A DNA stretch of 19,157 bases from JAVEVF01 sp034005175 (lineage in GTDB: Bacteria > Actinomycetota > Coriobacteriia > Anaerosomatales > SLCP01): contig JAVEVF010000027.1 of assembly GCA_034005175.1 (NCBI GenBank), forward strand, positions 1 through 19,157, read 5' to 3'. Shown in pieces: positions 1 to 7,293 of this stretch. The translations under genes were made by a program, and so were the position numbers. Positions within the stretch are counted from its first letter, which is position 1. Each line of letters begins with the position of its first letter. Under the pieces are notes generated by a model, which worked only from the letters and a program-made list of their open reading frames with translations, was not told the origin of the DNA and did no database searches.

Positions 1-2
1 TG

Positions 3-431
3 CGTGACGGCAAGGTGAACGACATGGTGCTCGCGAGCGTGGCGCCGTCCCGCGACGACCTTGCTGTGTTATACGGGGTGCTCAAGGAACTCGACGATCT
101 CAGCCCCGAGGGGTTCGAGATCACCAATGCCGAGCTTGCCGAGCGCGTCGTCGCCCGACGCAAGGGTTCAACGATGAATGACCGCGGAGTCTCTGCGGGA
201 ATCGGCGTCTTTCGGGAGCTTGGGCTTGTGGAAGGAGAGGGGCACGGCGCGTTTCGCAGATTGCGCGTCGCTCCGGTGGCGGACAAGGTCGAACTGCAGT
301 CTTCGGTACGCTATGCGGAGGGTCTTGAAGAGATAGCCGAGTTCCAGCAGTTCCGTGAATGGGTGCTGCAAGCGCCACCAGATGAGTTGCTTGCCCGGTT
401 CAACCGACCTATCCTGCCAACACAGCGCTGA
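3..431 (+). CDS. recJ: RecJ-type single-stranded-DNA exonuclease, C-terminal fragment (5' end outside window)
   Basis: The reading frame is open to the left edge of the window, so only the last 142 codons are seen. The DHH/DHHA1 catalytic domains would lie upstream. The visible part fits the C-terminal domain of Gram-positive RecJ: a winged-helix-like segment with VFRELGLVE, then a KVELQSSVRYAEG stretch, a conserved Phe/Trp-containing helix, and a terminal NRPILP. RecJ degrades single-stranded DNA 5' to 3' in recombination and mismatch or base-excision repair. The stop lies 16 bases before the start of the Rel gene, which suggests one operon. In B. subtilis the order is recJ-apt-relA; apt is absent here. 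A GTG at 15 could be taken for a start, but the frame continues upstream without a stop and no ribosome binding site is visible. The identification rests on context plus C-terminal pattern, not on catalytic motifs. Confidence 0.72.
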   Translation, partial: RDGKVNDMVLASVAPSRDDLAVLYGVLKELDDLSPEGFEITNAELAERVVARRKGSTMNDRGVSAGIGVFRELGLVEGEGHGAFRRLRVAPVADKVELQSSVRYAEGLEEIAEFQQFREWVLQAPPDELLARFNRPILPTQR

Positions 432-447
432 GGCGAGGAGGAAGAAC

Positions 448-2667
448 GTGTCCGCGACGATCGAGCAGATAGAGGCGCAGGTCAGGGAGTACAACCCTAC
501 CGCCGACCTCACGGGGCTCGATGAGGCGTACGCGTTTGCTGTTGCAGCTCATGAGGGCCAGTCGCGCAAGTCCGGCGAACCGTTCGTGATCCATCCCATC
601 GAAGTCTGTCTCATCCTCGCCGAGCTGCATCTCGATACCGCAACGCTCATGGCTGCTCTCCTGCATGACGTCGTGGAGGACTCCTCACATGAGCTTTCCG
701 AGATCGCCGAGCGCTTCGGCGATGAGGTCGCTGAGCTCGTGGATGGCGTCACCAAACTCGGCCGCATAGAATTCGAGACGCTTTCTGAGGCCCAAAGCCA
801 GAACATGCGCAAGATGCTCATCGCGATGGCCAAGGACATCCGTGTCATTCTCATCAAGCTCGCCGACCGCTTGCACAACATGCGGACGCTTTCTGCCCTG
901 CCCGAGGAGCGCAGGCGTGACAAGGCTGTCGAGACGATGGAGATCTACGCGCCGCTCGCTCACCGCCTCGGCATCTCAAGCATCAAGTGGGAACTTGAGG
1001 ATCTGGCGTTCTACTACCTTGAGCCACGCAAGTTCCACCAGGTGCAGAAGATGGTGGCCGAGAGCATCGCAGCACGTGAATCATACCTGCGCCAGGTCAT
1101 CGACCAGCTGCAGGAGGAACTCGGCGAAGTGGGCATCGAAGCGGAGATATCCGGTCGCCCCAAGCACCTTTACAGCATCTATCAGAAGATGGCGCACAAG
1201 GGTAAGGACTTCAACGAGATCTACGACCTCATCGCGCTTCGGGTGATCGTGGACTCGGTCAAAGACGTCTACGGGGCGCTTGGCACGGTGCATAGCATAT
1301 GGAAGCCGGTACCGGGGCGTTTCAAGGACTACGTGGCTATGCCCAAGTTCAACATGTACCAGTCCTTGCACACCACCGTCATCGGGCCTGCCGGGCGCCC
1401 GCTCGAGATACAGATGCGCACCGAGGAGATGCACCGCACCGCCGAGTACGGCATCGCGGCGCATTGGCGGTATAAGGAGGGTGGACGTGGCGACGAGACC
1501 TTCGACGAGCGGCTCTCGTGGCTAAGACAGATGCTGGAGTGGCAGACTGAGCTCAAGGACCCTCGCGAGTTCATGGAGGCACTCAAGATCGACCTGTTCG
1601 AAGACGAGGTCTTCGTCTTCACGCCCAAAGGAGACGTGCGCTCTGTGCGCAGAGGCTCCACGCCCATCGATTTCGCGTATGCCATCCACACCGAGGTCGG
1701 GCACCACTGTGTGGGAGCGAAGGTGAATGGCGCCATCGTACCGCTCGGCTACGAACTTCAGATGGGGGATCGCGTCGACATCCTCACGAACAAGAACTCG
1801 CGCCCGTCACGTGACTGGCTGAACGTCGTCAAGACCTCCTCGGCACGCAGCAAGATTCGCAGCTACTTCAGCAAGGTGAGCCGAGAGGACGACCTGCAAC
1901 GGGGACGCGACGAGCTTGTCAAAGTGATGCGCAAACACGGGCTTGGCGTGAGTTCGCCGGTGGCCAATCGCGCGCTGGAGGCCGTGGCGCACGAGATGAA
2001 CCTCCAGGAATCCGATGACCTTCTCGCACACATCGGCGCGGGAAAGGTCTCTGCCAAGCAAATCGCCGGAAAGATGCTGAAGATCATGGCTGCCGAGGGG
2101 CCAAAGGCCCCCGAGCCTGAGCCCGAGCAACCCCTGCCGCTCACCACTCCCATGACGCCGCCGCGCTCCAAGCGCCGCAGGGCTGGCGGCGGTGTGAAAG
2201 TGAAAGGGATCGATGATGTGCTCGTGCGCCTTGCGCGCTGCTGCAATCCCGTCCCGGGAGATGACATCGTGGGCTTCGTCACGCGAGGCCGAGGGGTATC
2301 AGTGCACCGGCGCGACTGCTCCAACGCGGCAGACCTGCTCCGCTCGCCTGAGCGCATCATCGATGTCGAGTGGGACAAGGGAGCCGAGTCGACGTATCAG
2401 GTCGAGATCGTCATCGAGGCCGTCGACCGCATGCGCTTGTTGCAGGAGGTCACCTCGACGCTCGCTGAATCTGGCGTGAACATCCTTTCGGCACACGTAG
2501 CTACCGACAAAGGCGGTATCTCTACGATGCGTTTCTTGTTCGAGCTTGGAAACATGGACCAGCTTCAGTCGGTGATGCGCGAGGTGCGTGCCATTGACGG
2601 CGTGTTTGAGGTGGTGCGGGCGATGCCCGGCGAGGGCGGCCACCGCACGAGGGGCCGACGCACGTGA
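448..2667 (+). CDS. relA: Bifunctional (p)ppGpp synthetase/hydrolase (Rel/SpoT family)
   Basis: This 739-residue cytoplasmic stringent-response enzyme makes (p)ppGpp from ATP and GTP/GDP and also degrades it. The N-terminal HD hydrolase domain has the His73-Asp74 pair in LLHDVVED. The synthetase domain follows, with Asp260 in YDLIALRV and Glu320 in EIQMRT. Between them RFKD (291-294) is the charge pattern of bifunctional Rel enzymes, unlike the ExDD of synthetase-only RelA. A TGS domain (about 390-450), a zinc-finger region with Cys598-Cys599 (RCCNPVPGD) and a C-terminal ACT domain (about 660-735) complete the ribosome-sensing half. I chose the GTG at 448 because GAGGAGGAAG lies just upstream. 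An ATG at 355 would put about 30 unrelated residues in front, inside recJ. The stop overlaps the next start as GTGA, implying translational coupling. Confidence 0.97.
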   Translation: MSATIEQIEAQVREYNPTADLTGLDEAYAFAVAAHEGQSRKSGEPFVIHPIEVCLILAELHLDTATLMAALLHDVVEDSSHELSEIAERFGDEVAELVDGVTKLGRIEFETLSEAQSQNMRKMLIAMAKDIRVILIKLADRLHNMRTLSALPEERRRDKAVETMEIYAPLAHRLGISSIKWELEDLAFYYLEPRKFHQVQKMVAESIAARESYLRQVIDQLQEELGEVGIEAEISGRPKHLYSIYQKMAHKGKDFNEIYDLIALRVIVDSVKDVYGALGTVHSIWKPVPGRFKDYVAMPKFNMYQSLHTTVIGPAGRPLEIQMRTEEMHRTAEYGIAAHWRYKEGGRGDETFDERLSWLRQMLEWQTELKDPREFMEALKIDLFEDEVFVFTPKGDVRSVRRGSTPIDFAYAIHTEVGHHCVGAKVNGAIVPLGYELQMGDRVDILTNKNSRPSRDWLNVVKTSSARSKIRSYFSKVSREDDLQRGRDELVKVMRKHGLGVSSPVANRALEAVAHEMNLQESDDLLAHIGAGKVSAKQIAGKMLKIMAAEGPKAPEPEPEQPLPLTTPMTPPRSKRRRAGGGVKVKGIDDVLVRLARCCNPVPGDDIVGFVTRGRGVSVHRRDCSNAADLLRSPERIIDVEWDKGAESTYQVEIVIEAVDRMRLLQEVTSTLAESGVNILSAHVATDKGGISTMRFLFELGNMDQLQSVMREVRAIDGVFEVVRAMPGEGGHRTRGRRT

Positions 2668-3284
2668 GGGTGTGCAGACTCGTACTCGGCGTGCTTGAGA
2701 CCAACTGCTGGATCGTCGATGACGGTGTGGGCGGACCGGCAATCGTGATCGACCCTGCCGATGACGTTGCATCCGTGCTCGGCGCGCTCGACGGCGCTGA
2801 TGTCGCTGCCATCGTGCTCACGCATGGGCATTTCGACCACCTCGGCGCGGCAGCGGAGTTGGTGAAGGCGACGGCGGCGCCCTTGTGCGTGCACGGGGAC
2901 GACGCGCCTTTCATCACGTCTGCAGCAGGCACTGGAGGTGCGATGTTCGGCTTCGATCACTATGCGCCTGAGGCCGATCGCTTGCTTGCCGACGGTGATC
3001 TCATCGAGGCTGGTGCTGTGTCGCTGAAGGTCATACATACACCGGGTCACACCCCTGGGTGCATCTGTCTATACGTCTCGGGCCATCTCTTCAGCGGGGA
3101 CACCTTGTTCGCGGGAGCCGTCGGGCGCACCGATCTTCCTCGAGGCGATGGGCGAGCGATGCGCCACTCCATAGCAGCGGCGATAGCTCCTTTGCCTGAC
3201 GAGACAGCTGTTCATCCCGGGCATGGCCCAGACACGACCATCGGCCGCGAGCGCCGCGTCAATGTGTTCTTCCCGCGGGCCTGA
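2664..3284 (+). CDS. Metallo-beta-lactamase-fold hydrolase, glyoxalase II-like (YcbL type)
   Basis: A 206-residue single-domain cytoplasmic protein with all motifs of the MBL-fold hydrolases. THGHFDH supplies His54, His56, Asp58 and His59. HTPGH supplies His129, SGDTLF the bridging Asp146, and HPGHG His187 near the C-terminus. Together these would bind two metal ions. The length and the start (LGVLETNCWIV) match the short glyoxalase II-like family that commonly lies between relA and hisS in Gram-positive genomes. The substrate is unknown; family members hydrolyse thioesters such as S-lactoylglutathione or related thiol adducts. The GTG start overlaps the Rel stop, with GAGGGG about ten bases upstream. 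In B. subtilis a D-Tyr-tRNA deacylase gene (dtd) and an amidase occupy this interval; neither is present here. The fold is secure, the exact substrate is not. Confidence 0.88.
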   Translation: MRVCRLVLGVLETNCWIVDDGVGGPAIVIDPADDVASVLGALDGADVAAIVLTHGHFDHLGAAAELVKATAAPLCVHGDDAPFITSAAGTGGAMFGFDHYAPEADRLLADGDLIEAGAVSLKVIHTPGHTPGCICLYVSGHLFSGDTLFAGAVGRTDLPRGDGRAMRHSIAAAIAPLPDETAVHPGHGPDTTIGRERRVNVFFPRA

Positions 3285-3301
3285 TGATTGGCTGTCGGGC
3301 G

Positions 3302-3330
3302 TGGTCTTCGGCGGTGGCTTGCTGCATAAT
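3302..3330 (+). promoter_or_regulatory. Possible promoter for hisS-aspS
   Basis: CATAAT at 3325-3330 matches five of six bases of the TATAAT -10 element in the 108-base gap before hisS. It would start transcription near 3337 and give a leader of about 56 bases. The -35 position (TGGTCT, 17 bases upstream) is poor, and a TG lies directly before the hexamer, one base off the extended -10 spacing. The gap is one of few in this tightly packed region, which supports a promoter here, but the call rests mainly on the -10. Confidence 0.4.
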
Positions 3331-3365
3331 CAAAGGTTCGGACGCATCTACGAATGCCCATGTGA

Positions 3366-3378
3366 CCTCCCGAGGAGG
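3366..3378 (+). promoter_or_regulatory. Hairpin enclosing the hisS Shine-Dalgarno sequence
   Basis: CCTCC-CGA-GGAGG forms a perfect five-pair stem with a three-base loop. Its 3' arm is GGAGG, the only good SD sequence for hisS. That SD is also 14 bases from the ATG at 3393, longer than the usual 5-9. A weaker GCAT/ATGC hairpin lies just upstream at 3344-3357. The sequence is seen directly; a role in limiting hisS translation is inference. Confidence 0.45.
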
Positions 3379-3392
3379 ATGACAGACGCCTG

Positions 3393-4664
3393 ATGAACGC
3401 ACGTGCTCCCAAGGGCACCACCGACATGCTTCCCCAGACCGCTCGAGCGTGGGAGTACCTCACGCGCACTGCACAGCGGATCTTCGCGCTGTACGGCTAC
3501 GAGCCCGTGTACACGCCGCTCTTCGAGCATACCGAGGTCTTCACGCGCGGCATCGGTGAGGCCACCGATATCGTGAGCAAGGAGATGTACACGTTTGAGG
3601 ACCGTTCCGGCCGCAGTCTCACCCTGCGTCCCGAGGGAACGGCGAGCGTCGTTCGCGCTGCACTCGAGCACAACCTCGTTCCGCAGGGCTCTTCGGCCAA
3701 GCTTTACTATGCTGGCCCGATGTTTCGCTATGAACGCCCCCAAAAGGGTAGGATGCGGCAGTTCTGGCAGGTGGGTCTTGAGATCTTGGGTGCAGCAGAG
3801 CCCAGTGCTGATGCCGAGGCCATCGTTGCCCTGTGGCGGCTCTATGAGGCTCTCGGCATCCCTGCACGCAACATGCGGTTGCTGCTGAACTCCATGGGCG
3901 ACGCCCAGTGCCGTCCCGCGTACCGCGAGAAGGTGGCGGTCTACATCCGCGCGCACGCTTCGGAGCTGTGCAGTGAGTGTCAGCGCCGCGCGGATACCAA
4001 CCCGCTTCGTGCGTTTGACTGCAAGAATCCCGGGTGCGTAGAGGTGATGGGAGGCGCGCCTCTCCTGCGTGATGAGCTGTGTGAGCCGTGTGCGGCGCAT
4101 TACGCACAGGTGAAGGCGTACCTTGACGGGCTTGAGATTCCGTACACAGAAGAGCCCAAGCTCGTGCGCGGCCTTGATTACTACACGCGTACCGTCTTCG
4201 AGGTGCAGGCCGACGCCGGCCTTGGCGCCCAGAACGCGATCGGCGGTGGTGGGCGCTACGACCGCCTGATGGAGGAGTACGGTGGCAAGCCAACGCCGGG
4301 GCTGGGTTGGGCTCTGGGTTTCGAGCGAACGCTGCTTGCGATGGAGGCTGCTGGTGCGGCGGTCCCCGCGCCGCCATTGGCCGAGGTGTACGTCGCACGC
4401 GTGGACTCGACTGTGGCAGCAGAGGCCTTCGCGATGGCAACGCTTCTTCGCGACGCGGGTATCGCTGTCGATCTCGACCACGTGGGTCGCTCGCTCAAGT
4501 CGCAGTTCAAGCAGGCCGGCCGGCTCGGTGCGCGGGCAGTGGTGATCGTCGGGCCTGATGAGCTCGCTGCAGGCGAGGCCACCCTGCGTGACATGGAGAG
4601 CAAAGAAGAGACCCGTGTCGCACTCGGCGAGATCACCGGCGCGGTCAGGCAGATACTAAGCTAG
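3393..4664 (+). CDS. hisS: Histidine--tRNA ligase
   Basis: This 423-residue class II aminoacyl-tRNA synthetase charges tRNA-His. The N-terminus has the family's APKGTTDMLP. LRPEGTASVVRA begins near residue 79. Motif 2 is MFRYERPQKGRMRQFWQ around Arg112. The histidine-specific loop is LVRGLDYYTRTVFE with the catalytic Arg259, followed by GGGRYDRL. Motif 3 is GWALGFERTLL (about 303-313). The last 90 or so residues form the anticodon-binding domain, with the SLKSQFKQAGRLGAR pattern. The ATG at 3393 gives the family's standard N-terminus. It overlaps by one base the stop of a four-codon frame (ATG 3379 to TGA 3391-3393) that abuts the SD and is probably not translated. aspS follows after 12 bases, the common hisS-aspS pair. 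Confidence 0.98.
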   Translation: MNARAPKGTTDMLPQTARAWEYLTRTAQRIFALYGYEPVYTPLFEHTEVFTRGIGEATDIVSKEMYTFEDRSGRSLTLRPEGTASVVRAALEHNLVPQGSSAKLYYAGPMFRYERPQKGRMRQFWQVGLEILGAAEPSADAEAIVALWRLYEALGIPARNMRLLLNSMGDAQCRPAYREKVAVYIRAHASELCSECQRRADTNPLRAFDCKNPGCVEVMGGAPLLRDELCEPCAAHYAQVKAYLDGLEIPYTEEPKLVRGLDYYTRTVFEVQADAGLGAQNAIGGGGRYDRLMEEYGGKPTPGLGWALGFERTLLAMEAAGAAVPAPPLAEVYVARVDSTVAAEAFAMATLLRDAGIAVDLDHVGRSLKSQFKQAGRLGARAVVIVGPDELAAGEATLRDMESKEETRVALGEITGAVRQILS

Positions 4665-4676
4665 GAGGCACCACCC

Positions 4677-6434
4677 ATGCTCGACACGCGTCATTCGATT
4701 CGCACGCACGCATGTGGCTCGCTCGGCAGGACCCACGAAGGGCAAAGCGTCACGCTTGCCGGATGGGTGCATCGGCGTCGTGACCACGGCGGGCTCATCT
4801 TCGTCGACCTTCGCGATCGCTCGGGCATTGTGCAGTGCACGTTCAGTCCAGAGGTGACCGAGGCGTTTGACGCTGCGGAGCACCTCCGACCCGAATGGGT
4901 GGTGGAGCTTGCGGGAGAGGTGCGAGCGCGGCCCGAGGGGACCGAGAACCCCGAGATGGCGACGGGTGAGATTGAGATCGCCGTCACGGGCGTGACCGTT
5001 CTCAACACCGCCGCAACCCCGCCATTCGAGGTCGAAGACGGCATTGACACCGATGAGATCACGCGCATGCGTTACCGTTACATCGATATCCGGCGTCCAG
5101 AGATGCTCAAGACCTTGCTCTTGCGTGACCGCGTGACTCAAAGCTTCCGCCGTGCCCTCGGCGATCGGGGCTTTGTCGAGGTGGAGACGCCCGTGCTGAC
5201 GAAGTCCACCCCCGAGGGCGCACGTGACTTCATCGTCCCCAGCCGGATGAATCCAGGCAAGTTCTACGCGCTGCCGCAGTCCCCGCAGCTCTTCAAGCAA
5301 CTTCTCATGGTGGCTGGCATCGATCGCTACTACCAGATCGCACGGTGCTTCCGCGACGAAGACCTGCGTGCTGATCGCCAGCCGGAGTTCACTCAGATCG
5401 ATATCGAGATGTCCTTCTGCACCCAAGACGATGTCCTCGGCGTGATGGAAGAGATCATGGCCGAGGTGATGGCGGGCTCAGGGTTCGAGTGGCCCGAGAC
5501 TCTTTCGCGCCTGACGTACGCCGAGGCGATGGACCGGTTCGGCTCCGACCGCCCCGATACGCGGTTCGACATGGAGCTCTGCGACATCTCGGAGGTGTTC
5601 GCGCACTCCGAGTTCAAGGTCTTCTCGGCTGCCTTGGGTGCTGGCGGCGTCATCAAGTCCATCAGCGTGCCCGGCGGCGGCAGCTGGAGCCGCAGCAGGA
5701 TCGACGCGCTCAACCAGCTTGCTGTGGACGCCGGTGCTAAGGGTCTTGCGTGGGTGGCCTTCGGTGAGGACGACGAGGTGCGTTCGCCGATTGCGAAGTT
5801 CTTCTCGGAAGGTGAAATGGCGGGCTTGCGGGAGGCGCTGGAGATCGAACCCGGCGACCTCGCGCTCATAGTCGCGGATGCGAGAGGTACGGCAAACGAG
5901 GTCCTGGGGGAGCTGCGCGCGCACCTCGGCACCGAGCTCGGCCTGGCGAAACCTGGGCTGCATCCGCTTTGGGTGGTGGACTTCCCGCTGCTGAAGTGGG
6001 ATGAGGACGAGGAGCGCTGGACGGCTGTGCACCACCCGTTCACACGGCCCTTCGACGCCCATCTCGACAGGCTCGAGTGCGATCCGGGAAGCGTGCTGTC
6101 CTACTCGTACGACCTGGTGGTGAACGGGCTTGAGATCGGTGGGGGCACGCTGCGTGTGCACGATCGAGCTCTACAAGAACGCTTGTTTGCCATCATGGGG
6201 CTCGAGGCCGCCGAGAAGTTCGGCTTCCTACTTGAAGCGCTTGGTTCCGGCGCGCCTCCCCACGGCGGGATCGCCTTCGGGTTCGACCGTTTGGTGATGG
6301 TCCTCGCAGGCGGGCATTCCATCCGTGACGTGATCGCGTTTCCCAAGACGAGCTCAGGTGCCTGCCCGCTCACGGGGGCGCCAGACACGGTCTCTGCACG
6401 CCAGCTCAAGGAAGTGCACCTATCAACCGATTAA
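4677..6434 (+). CDS. aspS: Aspartate--tRNA ligase, probably non-discriminating (Asp/Asn)
   Basis: A 585-residue bacterial-type class IIb synthetase. The N-terminal OB-fold anticodon domain has GWVHRRRDHGGLIFVDLRDR. Motif 2 is RCFRDEDLRADRQPEFTQID, starting at residue 223. The bacterial GAD insertion (about 280-420) includes FKVFSAALGAGG and SPIAKFFS. Motif 3 (GIAFGFDRLVMVL, Arg538) is followed by the family's AFPKTSSGACPLTGAP. It charges tRNA-Asp. His37 in RRDHGG is the residue associated with non-discriminating enzymes; discriminating AspRS usually has Leu there. If so, it also makes Asp-tRNA-Asn for conversion by GatCAB. SD AGGAGG at 4664-4669 overlaps the hisS stop and sits seven bases before the ATG. 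There is no obvious terminator after the stop; a weak CGGT/ACCG dyad overlaps the next promoter. Confidence 0.97.
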   Translation: MLDTRHSIRTHACGSLGRTHEGQSVTLAGWVHRRRDHGGLIFVDLRDRSGIVQCTFSPEVTEAFDAAEHLRPEWVVELAGEVRARPEGTENPEMATGEIEIAVTGVTVLNTAATPPFEVEDGIDTDEITRMRYRYIDIRRPEMLKTLLLRDRVTQSFRRALGDRGFVEVETPVLTKSTPEGARDFIVPSRMNPGKFYALPQSPQLFKQLLMVAGIDRYYQIARCFRDEDLRADRQPEFTQIDIEMSFCTQDDVLGVMEEIMAEVMAGSGFEWPETLSRLTYAEAMDRFGSDRPDTRFDMELCDISEVFAHSEFKVFSAALGAGGVIKSISVPGGGSWSRSRIDALNQLAVDAGAKGLAWVAFGEDDEVRSPIAKFFSEGEMAGLREALEIEPGDLALIVADARGTANEVLGELRAHLGTELGLAKPGLHPLWVVDFPLLKWDEDEERWTAVHHPFTRPFDAHLDRLECDPGSVLSYSYDLVVNGLEIGGGTLRVHDRALQERLFAIMGLEAAEKFGFLLEALGSGAPPHGGIAFGFDRLVMVLAGGHSIRDVIAFPKTSSGACPLTGAPDTVSARQLKEVHLSTD

Positions 6435-6452
6435 TCCGCACAAGAACGGTGT

Positions 6453-6481
6453 TTGTTACCGCGTGCACCACACGCTACACT
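6453..6481 (+). promoter_or_regulatory. Housekeeping sigma promoter for the 6S RNA
   Basis: TTGTTA (6453-6458) and TACACT (6476-6481) are separated by exactly 17 bases. The predicted start, about seven bases downstream at 6488, falls on the first base of the long RNA closing stem. The spacer contains GCGTG-CACCA-CACGC (6461-6475), a five-base inverted repeat that could be an operator or chance. Confidence 0.7.
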
Positions 6482-6487
6482 GAAGAT

Positions 6488-6669
6488 GTACTTCGCCTTG
6501 CACGTGGCTTCGACAATAGCGGCTGAACCAACACTGATAGTACGGGAGCCTCATCATCCCACGGCGAATAGGTATCCTCTTCGGGGGAAGCTAGAAACCG
6601 GCGGTGCGGGCACCCACCTGCCAAGGCAGGTTCATCCGGTCGGAGACACGGCAAGGCGAGGTCGTGTAC
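6488..6669 (+). ncRNA. ssrS: 6S RNA (regulator of RNA polymerase)
   Basis: The only large gap contains an approximately 182-base RNA candidate with a long terminal stem. Bases 6491-6501 pair with 6651-6661 (eleven pairs, one G-U), and after a bulged A6502 bases 6503-6512 pair with 6641-6650 (nine of ten). GTA at 6488-6490 can close with TAC at 6667-6669. Inside is a largely unpaired region with a short hairpin on its 3' side (ACCTGC/GCAGGT, 6616-6631). CACCCACCTGCC resembles the same part of known 6S RNAs. A UUCG-capped apical hairpin lies at 6575-6588. Length, architecture and a position directly after aspS, as for B. subtilis bsrA (6S-1), all fit 6S RNA, which mimics an open promoter to sequester the housekeeping RNA polymerase. 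There is no T-run terminator, so the 3' end may arise by processing or by read-through into the lipoprotein gene. SRP RNA, tmRNA and RNase P signatures are absent. Confidence 0.75.
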
Positions 6670-6693
6670 GGCGCCTGAGTGGAGGAGCGGAAG

Positions 6694-7287
6694 ATGCGCA
6701 AGGCAATCGCAGCAATCATCGCGGCAATGCTTGCACTGACGCTGGTCGCATGTGGTGGGGGAGCGCAGGACAAGGAGGCCGAGCAGACACCCGAAGCGGG
6801 TGCCGAGGCCGAGGCACCACCTGCCGAGTCTGAGTCCGTCGCCGAGCCCTGGCCCGAGGACGAGCAGGTGTATGAGGCGTTCCCTGTCGCTCCTGAGGTA
6901 GGGGTTCCTACCGAGATTCAGTCACGTCTTGACGCCGGACGCCCGATGATCGTCGTCTTCTACGATGAGTCGCAGAAGACCACTGACGATCAAGAAGAGG
7001 TCATCCGCACTGTCACCGATATGTATCGAGGGCTGGTAGACGTCGTCTCCTTCAACATCGGGACGTACATCACGAGAGACTCCAAAGGCGAGATCTCTGT
7101 CAGGCCTGACATCGACGCGGATGAGGCGGCCAAGAAGGTTGCAGCGCTGATCTCCGCCGAGGGTCTCGATATCCGCCTCACGCCGTTCACGGCTGTGGTC
7201 GACGGTCAAGGCTACGTCACGTGGCGCCACCGCGGGATCGGTGACGCCAAGATCCTCGAGCGAGAGGTGCTGCGGGTCACGCAGTGA
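6694..7287 (+). CDS. Lipoprotein with a thioredoxin-like fold lacking active-site cysteines
   Basis: A 197-residue exported lipoprotein. The signal peptide MRKAIAAIIAAMLALTLVAC ends in a lipobox (LVAC) with Cys20 as the acylation site. An acidic, Ala/Pro/Glu-rich linker runs to about residue 70 and would hold the domain off the membrane. Residues about 74-197 look like a thioredoxin fold: a PMIVVFYDES strand, a helix, DVVSFNIGTY, then LTPFTAVVDGQGYV with the cis-Pro-type Thr-Pro, and RHRGIGD. Where CxxC should be there is DESQKTTD, and Cys20 is the only cysteine, so it cannot be a disulfide oxidoreductase. A binding or chaperone role on the cell surface is possible; the function is unknown. 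The ATG at 6694 has GGAGGAG six bases upstream; the GTG at 6679 is less suitable. rarA starts six bases after the stop. Confidence 0.78.
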   Translation: MRKAIAAIIAAMLALTLVACGGGAQDKEAEQTPEAGAEAEAPPAESESVAEPWPEDEQVYEAFPVAPEVGVPTEIQSRLDAGRPMIVVFYDESQKTTDDQEEVIRTVTDMYRGLVDVVSFNIGTYITRDSKGEISVRPDIDADEAAKKVAALISAEGLDIRLTPFTAVVDGQGYVTWRHRGIGDAKILEREVLRVTQ

Positions 7288-7293
7288 GGGCCG

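Noticed and set aside
3355..3372. ATGTGAC in the hisS leader looks like a tRNA-His anticodon loop (GUG)
   Set aside because: The flanking bases do not pair to form an anticodon stem, so there is no support for tRNA mimicry.
3331..3392. T-box riboswitch upstream of hisS
   Set aside because: The leader is only about 56 bases and lacks the conserved T-box sequence, a specifier stem and a terminator.
3379..3393. Four-codon frame directly before hisS
   Set aside because: Its ATG abuts the SD with no spacing, so initiation there is unlikely; noted only because it touches the hisS start.
3348..4481. Long antisense open frame (377 codons) opposite hisS, with similar ones opposite other genes
   Set aside because: GC-rich codon bias leaves few stops on the opposite strand. 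The translations have no recognisable motifs and no SD, and they lie over well-identified genes.
6441..6462. Rho-independent terminator after aspS
   Set aside because: The only dyad (CGGT/ACCG) has four pairs and no following T-run, and it overlaps the 6S promoter.
6453..6833. Open frame crossing the 6S region and the lipoprotein start
   Set aside because: It runs out of frame through the signal peptide, has no SD and no recognisable sequence; the RNA structure and the lipoprotein explain the DNA better.
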